Positions 55,532-62,963 of a DNA stretch of 64,000 nucleotides are shown here, in pieces. Position numbers and translations under genes: made by a program. The first letter of the stretch is position 1. Every line of letters begins with the position of its first letter. The stretch is from NCBI RefSeq assembly GCF_024453815.1, contig NZ_CP072934.1, positions 1 to 64,000 on the forward strand, in the 5' to 3' direction. The notes beneath the pieces were generated by a model that ran no database searches, was not told the origin of the DNA, and was given only the letters and a program-made list of their open reading frames with translations. This DNA is from Corynebacterium pseudogenitalium. GTDB taxonomy: Bacteria > Actinomycetota > Actinomycetes > Mycobacteriales > Mycobacteriaceae.

Positions 55532-55673
55532 CCGGCGCACCTCACACCTGCTCGTAGCGTGCGCTTCGAAGCGTGCGATGCAGGTCGCGCATTTCGACCC
55601 ACCCCGGGCGATTTCCGGCGACCAGCGTCGCACTCCTTGAACACCTCGACCGGAACGAATTTCAGCAAGCAGC
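55532..55673. repeat. 142-bp direct repeat, copy 2
   Basis: Second copy of the unit at 55341-55482, in the same direction and 191 bases downstream. It carries the same palindrome CGCTTCGAAGCG. The stretch to 55712 is C-rich without a feature. Confidence 0.75.
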
Positions 55674-55712
55674 ACGGCCCCAGCCCCCAACCCCCAGCCC
55701 CAGCACACCCGT

Positions 55713-55796
55713 CTATCCTGAAATATCCATAAAGATGTGCCCAGATGCGAAAAATCAGATACGGGGACATATTTCACACATTTTCGATTATTGTGA
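55713..55796. repeat. 84-bp direct repeat D1 upstream of the ATPase gene
   Basis: Starts CTATCCTGAAATATCCA and runs to just before the ATPase ATG at 55801. The first 50 bases match D2 (56959) with one difference; the rest has more. D1 holds one arm of the inverted repeat of D2 (AAAGATGTGCCCA), but the other arm is degraded. Confidence 0.75.
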
Positions 55797-55800
55797 ACCC

Positions 55801-56967
55801 ATGGACCAAACACTGAACCCGTATTCGCCAGGTGCGGGACTGCGACCACCTGCGCTGACAGGGCGCGAAGCGGAGCTCGAGCTTGTCGAGGCGATCATCA
55901 CAAGGACCCGCAGCGGATTGCACAATCGCGGCGTTATCCTGAGTGGTTTGCGTGGGGTGGGCAAAACGGTGTTGCTGAATGAACTCGCATCGCGTGCCGA
56001 GAATGCAGATTGGTTGACGGTGCAGCTTGAGGCAAGCGCTGATCGTGCTGGTGCGCAGCGGGTCCGGAAGCGGTTGGCCCGTGAACTGGCGTTGAGTGCG
56101 CGGAAGGTGTCGTTGCGTAAGCGGTGGCAGCATTTCAAGGACGCACTTCCAGCGATTTCTTCGTTTGCTTGGCATGTCGGTGGTATTGACGTCGCGCTGG
56201 AGGTACCTGCTCAGGCGGGTATTTCTGACTCTGGTGATATCGGGATGGATCTCGAGGAACTTGTGCTGAGTGTCGCAGAGTCCGCGCAGAAGGACGGGAA
56301 GGCGATTGCGTTTTTTATTGACGAGATGCAGGACCTTGATGCGGAATTGATGTCGGCGGTGATTACCGCGCAGCACCAGGCGGGCCAGCGTGGTTTGCCG
56401 TTTTATGTGTTCGGGGCGGGCCTACCTACGTTGCCTCAGAAGCTGGTGGAATCTCAGTCGTACGCGGAGCGTCTGTTCGAGTACCGCAAGATTGGTCCAT
56501 TGTCAGATAGCGCGGCGGCGGCCGCACTTGAGGATCCGGCTACCAGGCAAGGGGTGCTGTTTACATCAGCAGCGTTGCGGAATCTTGTGGACGCCGCTCT
56601 GAATTACCCCTATTTCCTTCAGGAGTACGGGAAGGCGATCTGGAACGTTGCTCCTGCTTCGCCGTTTACCGAAAGTGATGCGCAACTTGCCGTGGCGGAA
56701 GGCAATGCGGCCCTTGACGCCGGGTTCTTCCCGAGCCGTTGGGAGCGCGCAACGCCTGGCGAGAAGCGCTATTTGCAGGCGATGGCTGCGCATTCTGCGA
56801 AGCAGGTTCCCACGAAGGACATTGCGGATTCGCTTGACGTTTCGGTGAATTCGTTGAGTAGTAACCGGAAGCACCTGATTGAGAAGGGTCTCATTTTTGC
56901 CCCTGACCACGGTGTTGTGCAGTTCACGGTCCCTGGAATGGCGGACTATATCAAGCGCCTATCCTGA
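55801..56967 (+). CDS. AAA+ ATPase with C-terminal winged helix
   Basis: The 388-residue protein has an ORC/AAA_16-like core: Walker A SGLRGVGKTVLLNE near 46-59, Walker B AFFIDEMQDLD near 170-180, and a sensor region FGAGLPTLPQ near 201-210. A C-terminal winged helix follows (VPTKDIADSLDVSVNSLSSN). ATG at 55801 is preferred; the frame is open upstream through the repeats. It stands between 84-bp direct repeats, D1 just before the ATG and D2 starting 9 bases before the stop, so it looks like an inserted or duplicated cassette. Function unknown; may act in DNA transactions. Confidence 0.82.
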   Translation: MDQTLNPYSPGAGLRPPALTGREAELELVEAIITRTRSGLHNRGVILSGLRGVGKTVLLNELASRAENADWLTVQLEASADRAGAQRVRKRLARELALSARKVSLRKRWQHFKDALPAISSFAWHVGGIDVALEVPAQAGISDSGDIGMDLEELVLSVAESAQKDGKAIAFFIDEMQDLDAELMSAVITAQHQAGQRGLPFYVFGAGLPTLPQKLVESQSYAERLFEYRKIGPLSDSAAAAALEDPATRQGVLFTSAALRNLVDAALNYPYFLQEYGKAIWNVAPASPFTESDAQLAVAEGNAALDAGFFPSRWERATPGEKRYLQAMAAHSAKQVPTKDIADSLDVSVNSLSSNRKHLIEKGLIFAPDHGVVQFTVPGMADYIKRLS

Positions 56968-57041
56968 AATATCCACAAAGATGTGCCCAGATGCGAAAAA
57001 TCAGATATGGGCACATCTTTCACACAATTTCGCAATAATTG
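56959..57041. repeat. 84-bp direct repeat D2 with inverted arms
   Basis: Starts CTATCCTGAAATATCCA, where TGA is the ATPase stop. AAAGATGTGCCCA at 56977-56989 and TGGGCACATCTTT at 57008-57020 are perfect 13-bp inverted repeats with an 18-base spacer. This makes it either a terminator for the ATPase gene or an operator of the rhomboid gene, whose ATG lies at 57066. Confidence 0.75.
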
Positions 57042-57065
57042 CAGGCCGCCCCGTACCGTAGCCGT

Positions 57066-57722
57066 ATGCAATTCGTTCGCTCTCTCTTCCGCGGCGCGCC
57101 CGCAACCGCGTTCATCACTGTCGTCTGCCTGGGCGTTTTCGTGATTACGGCGCTCCAGGCGCACTCCATTAGCAACGTGGTGTGGGGCTCCAGCCTCGCC
57201 GAGAACATGGTGCTCTTCGGCCCATTTATCGACGCCCCCTCCGCCACCCTCCGCACCCTCCTGGCCGGCTTTCTGCATGTGGATATCTCCCACGTGGCCG
57301 TGAACATGATCACGTTGGCGTTGTTGGGCCCTCAGCTGGAGCGCCGCCTGGGGACTGGGCCGTATTCGTTGCTGTACGCGGCGGGTGTGTTGGGGTCGTC
57401 GGCGTCGGTGTTGGAGTGGAACTACGACGTGCCCACGGCCGGCGCGTCCGGCGCCCTCTACATGCTGATGGGCGTGTTGCTCGCGTTGTCGATGCGCCAG
57501 AAGGTCAACGTGCGGGCGCCGTTGGCGCTGGTCGGCGCGAATCTTGCTTACTCGGTGCTGTCCCCGGGTATCAGTCTGTGGGGGCACCTTGGCGGTTTGG
57601 TGGTGGGCCTGTTGGCGGGCTGGCCGGTGACGTCGGTGAAGAAGCGCGTCAGGTGGCTCGCGTCCGCCCTCGCGGCCGTAGCGGCTGTGGCTGCTGTGGC
57701 GTTTGTGATTGGTGTTGCCTAG
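57066..57722 (+). CDS. Rhomboid-family intramembrane serine protease
   Basis: The 218-residue membrane protein has six hydrophobic segments, the Asn/His helix HVDISHVAVNMITLALLG near 76-93, the catalytic serine in GASGALYMLMG near 130-140 and the His in WGHLGGLVVGLLAG. It cleaves membrane-spanning substrates. ATG at 57066 is preferred over an earlier in-frame ATG at 57039. In actinobacteria it lies by crgA and ppiA; here the 26-kb island separates it from ppiA. Confidence 0.9.
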   Translation: MQFVRSLFRGAPATAFITVVCLGVFVITALQAHSISNVVWGSSLAENMVLFGPFIDAPSATLRTLLAGFLHVDISHVAVNMITLALLGPQLERRLGTGPYSLLYAAGVLGSSASVLEWNYDVPTAGASGALYMLMGVLLALSMRQKVNVRAPLALVGANLAYSVLSPGISLWGHLGGLVVGLLAGWPVTSVKKRVRWLASALAAVAAVAAVAFVIGVA

Positions 57723-57733
57723 TTTTTCACACG

Positions 57734-57980
57734 TTATCCCCAAGTTTGTACACCGGTGGAGAACTCCACAGACTTGTCCACATTGTGGATAAACACAACC
57801 GTGTAATTTCTAGAACATCGCTAGAACATGTCAGCGATTCACACTAAAAAACGCCTGGCGAATGGGCATCATTGCAGCTCATTACGCCAGGCGTTCGATG
57901 TGCGAATAGGTTGTGCACAGAGTTATCCACAGGTGTGGATAACGGTCCTCTCCACAGAACCATCCACAACCTGTGGATAA
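57734..57980. other. Second DnaA-box cluster
   Basis: Perfect DnaA boxes lie at 57784-57792, 57934-57942 and 57972-57980 (TGTGGATAA, minus) and at 57923-57931 (TTATCCACA, plus). One-mismatch boxes are at 57734-57742 and 57774-57782. The neighbouring TGTGTAATT and TCCACAG words resemble those in oriC. It lies in the gap between the rhomboid gene and the secreted protein gene. Confidence 0.75.
57846..57894 (-). terminator. Rho-independent terminator of the secreted protein gene
   Basis: ACGCCTGGCG and CGCCAGGCGT form a perfect 10-bp stem around 24 bases. On the minus strand it is followed by TTTTTT, so it ends the transcript from 59414. It divides the DnaA-box cluster in two. Confidence 0.75.
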
Positions 57981-58010
57981 CTTGGCACTACGAATTACAC
58001 AAAATGCTCC

Positions 58011-59414
58011 CTAGAAGGTGCCCTTCAGCCAGCGGCCGAAGTCGGACACGGTCACGTCGCGGGAGTCGACGTTCTGGTCGTTCCACTGGGAGACGTCACC
58101 GGCCAGGCGGCTGGTCTGGGTGACCGTCATGTAGTTGTGCAGGCGGCCTTCCTTGGTCTTGCCGTCGCCGAAGCTGAACGCGCCGAGCAGCATGTCGTCA
58201 CCAGCGTTGACCGGGTTGGACAGCGTCACCTCGAAGATGCGCGCGCCCTTCTTGGCGTTGTAGCCGAGGTCACGGATGTGCGAGCCGTTCGCGCCGGTCG
58301 TGGTGATCAGGCGGTCCACACCCTTCGGGCCCGATTCGGTACGCACCTCAACGCGGAACGTCAGCGCCGGGAACTCCGCCCAGTAGCGTTCGGTGCCCAC
58401 GTTCTTCACACGCAGCGCCACGGACCCAGCAAAGCCGGAAGCTTTCCAGGAGCTCGTCGTGAAGTATGGCACCAGGTCGAGCGTAGGCGCCTCCGCATTA
58501 TCGACGACCTCTTCGACCTCAGTGTTCTCCTCCGACGTCGCCTCATCCGACTCCTCGTCGGTGATCACCGCGGCGGTCTCGCCGTCGATTTCGACGTTGG
58601 TCACATTGGCTTCATCGTTGTCGTCGATGGTGGTGACGTCGTCAAGGTTCTCACCCTCGGTGATCTTCTGCACGTCCTCGTTGTACGCCGGGTTCGGGTT
58701 CTCTACCGTGTCAGTGACCTGCGCGCCGCGGTTCGGTGCCCACGAACCTGCAGGTGTGGAGTAGTTCTTGACTCGCACCTCGTTCTTGATCGGCACGTGG
58801 GCGACCCACGCCGTCGGCGTCGCCCACGTGCCGTTCGGGCGGCAGCGCTGCTGCGTGCCCGTCATGGTGACGGTGCGGAAGCCGTACGTCGCTTCGCCCG
58901 TGTTGCCCGCCGGAACCTCGTACGGCCCGATCTTCTGGCCGACGTTCCAGCTCAAGCTTCCGGACACCGACCAGCCCAGCATCTTCGCCAGCGAGTAGCC
59001 GATGTTGCCCTGCAGCCCATCCTTCGAGCCCGACCCACCAATGTTGATCGTCTCAGTCTTCGACCCGTTGACCGACGCCGAAATCGTCTGCGTGCGCGCC
59101 AGGTCCTGCGTCAGCGGGATGGTGCTCTTGGTCAGGTTGGTCGTCGAAATCGTGCCGACCGGCAAGAAGTTGTCCTTCACCTTGTACACGATGGTGCGGT
59201 AGTCCTCAGTGGAGTTGCACACTGGGCGCGGGTTGAGCACGTTCGCCTTCAAGTGGTCCGATCCCCTGTAGGTGTGGATGATCGGCAGCGCATCATTGGT
59301 CGCTGGGGTTTCGGGGTACGACTCCTCAAGCGTCTGAGCCGTGGCTGGGGTCAGCGTACCGGCAGCTAATGCCAAGGCCGCTACAACGCCCGTCATGGAA
59401 CGAATAAACCGCAT
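58011..59414 (-). CDS. Secreted protein, possible beta-pore-forming-type
   Basis: The roughly 467-residue product has a signal peptide (MRFIRSMTGVVAALALAAGT, then LTPATAQT). A Ser/Thr-rich beta-strand region (about 75-200) follows with IPLTQDLARTQTISASV, SLSWNVGQKIGPYEVPAG and FRTVTMTGTQQ. An acidic middle (TTIDDNDEANVTN, EESDEATSEENTEVEE) comes next, and a C-terminal beta-rich domain with WKASGFAGSVALRVKNVG. Alternating polar strands recall aerolysin/ETX-type toxins, but no motif proves it. ATG at 59414 has AAAGG upstream. Downstream lies the terminator within the DnaA-box cluster. Confidence 0.75.
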   Translation of the reverse strand: MRFIRSMTGVVAALALAAGTLTPATAQTLEESYPETPATNDALPIIHTYRGSDHLKANVLNPRPVCNSTEDYRTIVYKVKDNFLPVGTISTTNLTKSTIPLTQDLARTQTISASVNGSKTETINIGGSGSKDGLQGNIGYSLAKMLGWSVSGSLSWNVGQKIGPYEVPAGNTGEATYGFRTVTMTGTQQRCRPNGTWATPTAWVAHVPIKNEVRVKNYSTPAGSWAPNRGAQVTDTVENPNPAYNEDVQKITEGENLDDVTTIDDNDEANVTNVEIDGETAAVITDEESDEATSEENTEVEEVVDNAEAPTLDLVPYFTTSSWKASGFAGSVALRVKNVGTERYWAEFPALTFRVEVRTESGPKGVDRLITTTGANGSHIRDLGYNAKKGARIFEVTLSNPVNAGDDMLLGAFSFGDGKTKEGRLHNYMTVTQTSRLAGDVSQWNDQNVDSRDVTVSDFGRWLKGTF

Positions 59415-59585
59415 GACTATACCTTTCATAAGGTGACAATAGTAAAATAGCAGGTCAGGGCCTTTCTGGCCCTGTTCCTATGTGTACACCTTCTGTGCGC
59501 GGATTGTTCAACAATCCACCCCCGTGCCACCCCGCTACCGAACACCTGTGGGGAACCTGGCGGCTTTCCTGTGCGTCTAAACCTC

Positions 59586-60473
59586 ATGTTGGAAAACACT
59601 GAACTTTTCGCATCCATCGTGGACACGCGCACTCTCCGTCACCGTCTGCACAGCCCCGAGTACCGACGCCTCAACCGGACGCAATGCATCCCGTCGCGCA
59701 CCTGGGGGCAACTCAATGCCTGGCAGCGGCACCTCGTGCGCGCTTATGCCACCGCCCGCGCCATGACCAAAGGCTGCCTCGTAGGCAGGACCGCCGCCCG
59801 CATCCACGGCATGTGGGTCATCAGCCTCAGCGAAGAAATCCAAGAAGTAACGACGCCCAGCCGCCGCGGCCCCGCGAAACACCTCGTCGAGCCCGACGTC
59901 CGCTACCGCACCTCCGCGTTGAGCGCCGCCGAGGTCACTACCGCGTACGGCATCCGCCTCTCCACTCCCATCCGCACCGCGATCGATATCGCCCGCTATC
60001 ACGGGTTTCATGAAGGGCTGATCGCCATGGATTGGCTGCTCTCCATCGCGCACGTGGAGCGCAGCGACATCCTGCTGCACATCGAGCGCATGGGCCGCGT
60101 CCGCAACTGCGGCGTGGCGCGCGACGCCGCGCGCGCCGCGGTCTACAACGCCGATTCCCCCATGGAGTCCCTCGCCCGCGCCGAGTTCCTCCTCCGCGGC
60201 GTCACCGGCTGGAAGTTCCAGGCACAGGTGCAGCGCTACCGCGTCGACTTCCTTTTCGACGACTCCGTCATCCTCGAACTCGACGGCGACACCAAACACG
60301 CCTCCGACCCCCGCCGCAGCCTCCTGCAGGAGCGCAAACGCGAACGCGAGCTAACCAACCAGGGATACACCGTTCTACGGTACGGCTTCACGGATGTGCT
60401 TCACCGCATGGACGAGATCCTCGCCCGAATCGAGCTGGAACGGGCCCGCGCAAAGGGCCGCGCGGCCCGCTAA
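59586..60473 (+). CDS. DUF559-domain nuclease-like protein (AbiEi-like N-terminus)
   Basis: The roughly 295-residue protein has an N-terminal region resembling AbiEi/winged-helix relatives (RTAARIHGMWVISLSEEIQE, STPIRTAIDIARYHGFHEGL). A C-terminal DUF559 (Vsr-like) endonuclease fold follows: VDFLFDDSVILELDGDTKH near 226-244, then RKRERELTNQGYTVLRYGF. The DFLF...ELDG block carries the PD-(D/E)xK-type acidic residues. ATG at 59586 is preferred; an in-frame GTG start at 59571 is possible. A role in DNA repair or defence is likely but unproven. Confidence 0.8.
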   Translation: MLENTELFASIVDTRTLRHRLHSPEYRRLNRTQCIPSRTWGQLNAWQRHLVRAYATARAMTKGCLVGRTAARIHGMWVISLSEEIQEVTTPSRRGPAKHLVEPDVRYRTSALSAAEVTTAYGIRLSTPIRTAIDIARYHGFHEGLIAMDWLLSIAHVERSDILLHIERMGRVRNCGVARDAARAAVYNADSPMESLARAEFLLRGVTGWKFQAQVQRYRVDFLFDDSVILELDGDTKHASDPRRSLLQERKRERELTNQGYTVLRYGFTDVLHRMDEILARIELERARAKGRAAR

Positions 60474-60505
60474 AACGCACGTCAAAACCGCACGTCAAAA
60501 CGCAA

Positions 60506-60580
60506 ATGGTAGTAACAGGATTGTAGTAATCCCCGAAATGGGGGCCAAAATCGGGATTACTACAATCCTGTTACTACCAT
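60506..60580. other. 28-bp perfect inverted repeat
   Basis: ATGGTAGTAACAGGATTG...TAATCCC at 60506-60533 and its exact complement at 60553-60580 form a 28-bp perfect stem with a 19-base loop, between convergent DUF559 and crgA genes. There is no strong T run on either side, so a terminator is possible but the length is unusual. Confidence 0.75.
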
Positions 60581-60610
60581 CTACGAAAAATCCCGGAAAA
60601 ACGCCAGAGG

Positions 60611-60880
60611 CTAGCGCCACCCCATGGTCATGAGCAGGCCGAGGATCATGCCTGCGAAGCCGATGCCGTAGTTCCACGGGCCGAGCTCCGCAAGGAACGT
60701 CAGCTGGTCGCCGGCGATGTAGTAGAAGATAATCCAGCCGAGGCCGAGCAGCATCAGGCCAAACATGATGGTCTTGTACCAGATCGGGGTGCCGCCGGTG
60801 TTGATCTTGACCGGGGTGCGGGACACGCCAGTTGGGGTTGATACGGGGCGGTGGTCCTTGGTGATTTTTGCCTTTGGCAT
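60611..60880 (-). CDS. crgA: Cell division protein CrgA
   Basis: The 89-residue protein has a basic N-terminal cytoplasmic tail (PKAKITKDHRPV) and two membrane helices (WYKTIMFGLMLLGLGWIIFYY and FAGMILGLLMTMGWR), with the conserved NYGIGFAGM turn. CrgA coordinates the divisome in actinobacteria. It stands next to pknB-pknA, as in mycobacteria and corynebacteria. Confidence 0.92.
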   Translation of the reverse strand: MPKAKITKDHRPVSTPTGVSRTPVKINTGGTPIWYKTIMFGLMLLGLGWIIFYYIAGDQLTFLAELGPWNYGIGFAGMILGLLMTMGWR

Positions 60881-60932
60881 TATGTCAGTCCTTTACAAGC
60901 AAGTGCGGTGGCTTTTCCAGCTATCAGGGTTT

Positions 60933-62963
60933 TTACCTTATCAGGCGTTCGGCGGTGAACTGCCAGAGGTTGTAGCCGATGGCGGCGTCGCGTCGGACGG
61001 TGTCGCCGGCGTTGACCTCTTGGTGTCCGATGAGCCCGTTGTCCACGAGGGCGCCGGTCGGGACGGTTGGTCCTTCGACGAGGCGTCCGCTCCAGCCGGC
61101 GTCGCGTAGCGCTTTGTCGGCGTCGGCGGGTTTCATGCGGGTGATGTTCGGCATGGTCATGAGCATGCCGTTGGAGACGCGCACTTCGACGGTGGTGCCC
61201 TTGGCTACCTCGGTGTTTTCGCCGGCGACTGCGATGACTTCGCCGTCTGGGCGTTCGGAGTCGACCTTGTTCACGGTGACTTGGAGCCCCATGGAGCCGA
61301 GGGTGGCGGACGCTTGGTTGACGTTGACGCCGGACAGCGACGGTACCTGGACCATTTCGGGGCCGTCGGACACCGTGACGGTCACCTTGGATCCCTTGGA
61401 GATCTGGGTGCCGGCTGCGGGGTGCTGGCTGATGATCTCGCCCTTCGGCACGTCTTCGCTGGCTTCTCGACGCAGCTCCGCATTCAGTTCCAGGTCGGCA
61501 TCTTCGAGGACCTTTGCGGCTTCTTGGGCGTCCATGTTGGTGACGTCGGGGACGTCGGTAAGCTCGCGCCCCGAGGAGACGTTGACGGTGACGAGTGTGC
61601 CGCGCTGGAGTTCGGACCCGGCGATCGGGTTGGTGTCGATGACGTTGCCGCGCTTGATGTCGGGGCTGGGCTCGTCGGAGACGGCAACCTGGAAGCCGAG
61701 GTTTTCGAGTTCGGCGACGGCTTCTGCGCGTGGTTTGTCGGCGAGGTCCGGGATGATGACCATCTGGGAGGACTTGTGGGTCTCTCCGCTGTTGGGGGAG
61801 AAGTAGGAGTAGGCGAGCCAGCCGGAGGCACCGATGATGGCGGCGCCGAGGCCGATTGCAAGCCACTTCATCCAGGTTGGGGTTGTGGTTTCGTGTTCGC
61901 GGCGGTGGGCGGCGTAGCGTCCAGCAGCCCCAGCGCCGACTGCTCCGGCGCCAGCCTTCTCCGGCAGATGCCCGACGGGTCGGCTGTCCGGGCGCGGGGC
62001 GCGGCGCGGCGCGTTGCCCTGGACGGTTTCGGAGACCATGGTGGCATCATCGGAGGGGTCGACGGGTTCGGGTTCGGGGGCGGCGAGGTGGCTGCGGGCG
62101 GCGTTGGTCACGGCGCCGCGCTTGAGGAGTGCCAGGTCTTCGCCCATTTCGGTGGCGGTTTGGTAGCGGTCCGCCGGGTGCTTGGCCATCGCGGTGAGGA
62201 TGACGCTGTCCAGGTTGACGGCCTCGTTGGGGGTCAGTTCGCGGTCGGCGGGGACGCGCTCGCTTGGCGGGATGGGGTCTTCCTGGACGTGTTGGTAGGC
62301 GACGGCGAAGGGGGATTCGCCTTCGAATGGTGGTTTGCCGGTGACGGCTTCGTACATGACGCAGCCGAGGGCGTAGATGTCGGAGCGGGCGTCGGCTGCT
62401 TTGCCGCGTGCCTGCTCGGGGGAGAGATATTGCGCGGTGCCGATGACGGCAGAGGTTTGCGTCATGGCGGAGGTGGAGTCATCCAGTGCGCGGGCGATGC
62501 CGAAGTCCATCACCTTCACCTCGCCGGTGTTGGTGATCATGATGTTGGCGGGTTTGATGTCGCGGTGGATGATGCCGGCGTCGTGGCTGGCTTGCAGCGC
62601 GTGCGTGACGGGCAGCAGGAACGCGGCGGCTTTCTGGGGGCTTAAGGGGCCGTCGGCGCGCACGAGGTCGCGGAGGTTTTGCCCGGTGACGCGTTCCATG
62701 ACGATGAAGGGGACGTCGACACCTGAGACTTCTTCGGTGCCGGTGTCGTAGACGGCGACGATGTTGGTGTGGTTGAGCCGCGCCGAGTTTTGGGCTTCTT
62801 TGCGGAAGCGTTCGCGGAAGTTTTCGTCGCGCGCCATGTCGATTTTGAGCATTTTGACGGCGACGTCGCGGCCAAGCACGGTGTCGGTGGCTGCGTAGAC
62901 GTCGCTCATGCCCCCGGTGCCGATGATGGCGCCGAGTTCGTATCGGTTAGCGATCGTTGTCAT
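60933..62963 (-). CDS. pknB: Serine/threonine protein kinase PknB
   Basis: The 676-residue membrane kinase has the Gly-loop IGTGGMSDVY near 14-23, the invariant Lys in AVKMLK, the catalytic HRDIKPANIM near 133-142, VMDFGIA and GTAQYLSPEQARG. A single membrane segment (WLAIGLGAAIIGASGWLAYSYF near 363-384) follows, then four PASTA domains that bind muropeptides. It adjusts cell division and wall growth. Its ATG directly follows the pknA TAA with no gap. Confidence 0.97.
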   Translation of the reverse strand: MTTIANRYELGAIIGTGGMSDVYAATDTVLGRDVAVKMLKIDMARDENFRERFRKEAQNSARLNHTNIVAVYDTGTEEVSGVDVPFIVMERVTGQNLRDLVRADGPLSPQKAAAFLLPVTHALQASHDAGIIHRDIKPANIMITNTGEVKVMDFGIARALDDSTSAMTQTSAVIGTAQYLSPEQARGKAADARSDIYALGCVMYEAVTGKPPFEGESPFAVAYQHVQEDPIPPSERVPADRELTPNEAVNLDSVILTAMAKHPADRYQTATEMGEDLALLKRGAVTNAARSHLAAPEPEPVDPSDDATMVSETVQGNAPRRAPRPDSRPVGHLPEKAGAGAVGAGAAGRYAAHRREHETTTPTWMKWLAIGLGAAIIGASGWLAYSYFSPNSGETHKSSQMVIIPDLADKPRAEAVAELENLGFQVAVSDEPSPDIKRGNVIDTNPIAGSELQRGTLVTVNVSSGRELTDVPDVTNMDAQEAAKVLEDADLELNAELRREASEDVPKGEIISQHPAAGTQISKGSKVTVTVSDGPEMVQVPSLSGVNVNQASATLGSMGLQVTVNKVDSERPDGEVIAVAGENTEVAKGTTVEVRVSNGMLMTMPNITRMKPADADKALRDAGWSGRLVEGPTVPTGALVDNGLIGHQEVNAGDTVRRDAAIGYNLWQFTAERLIR

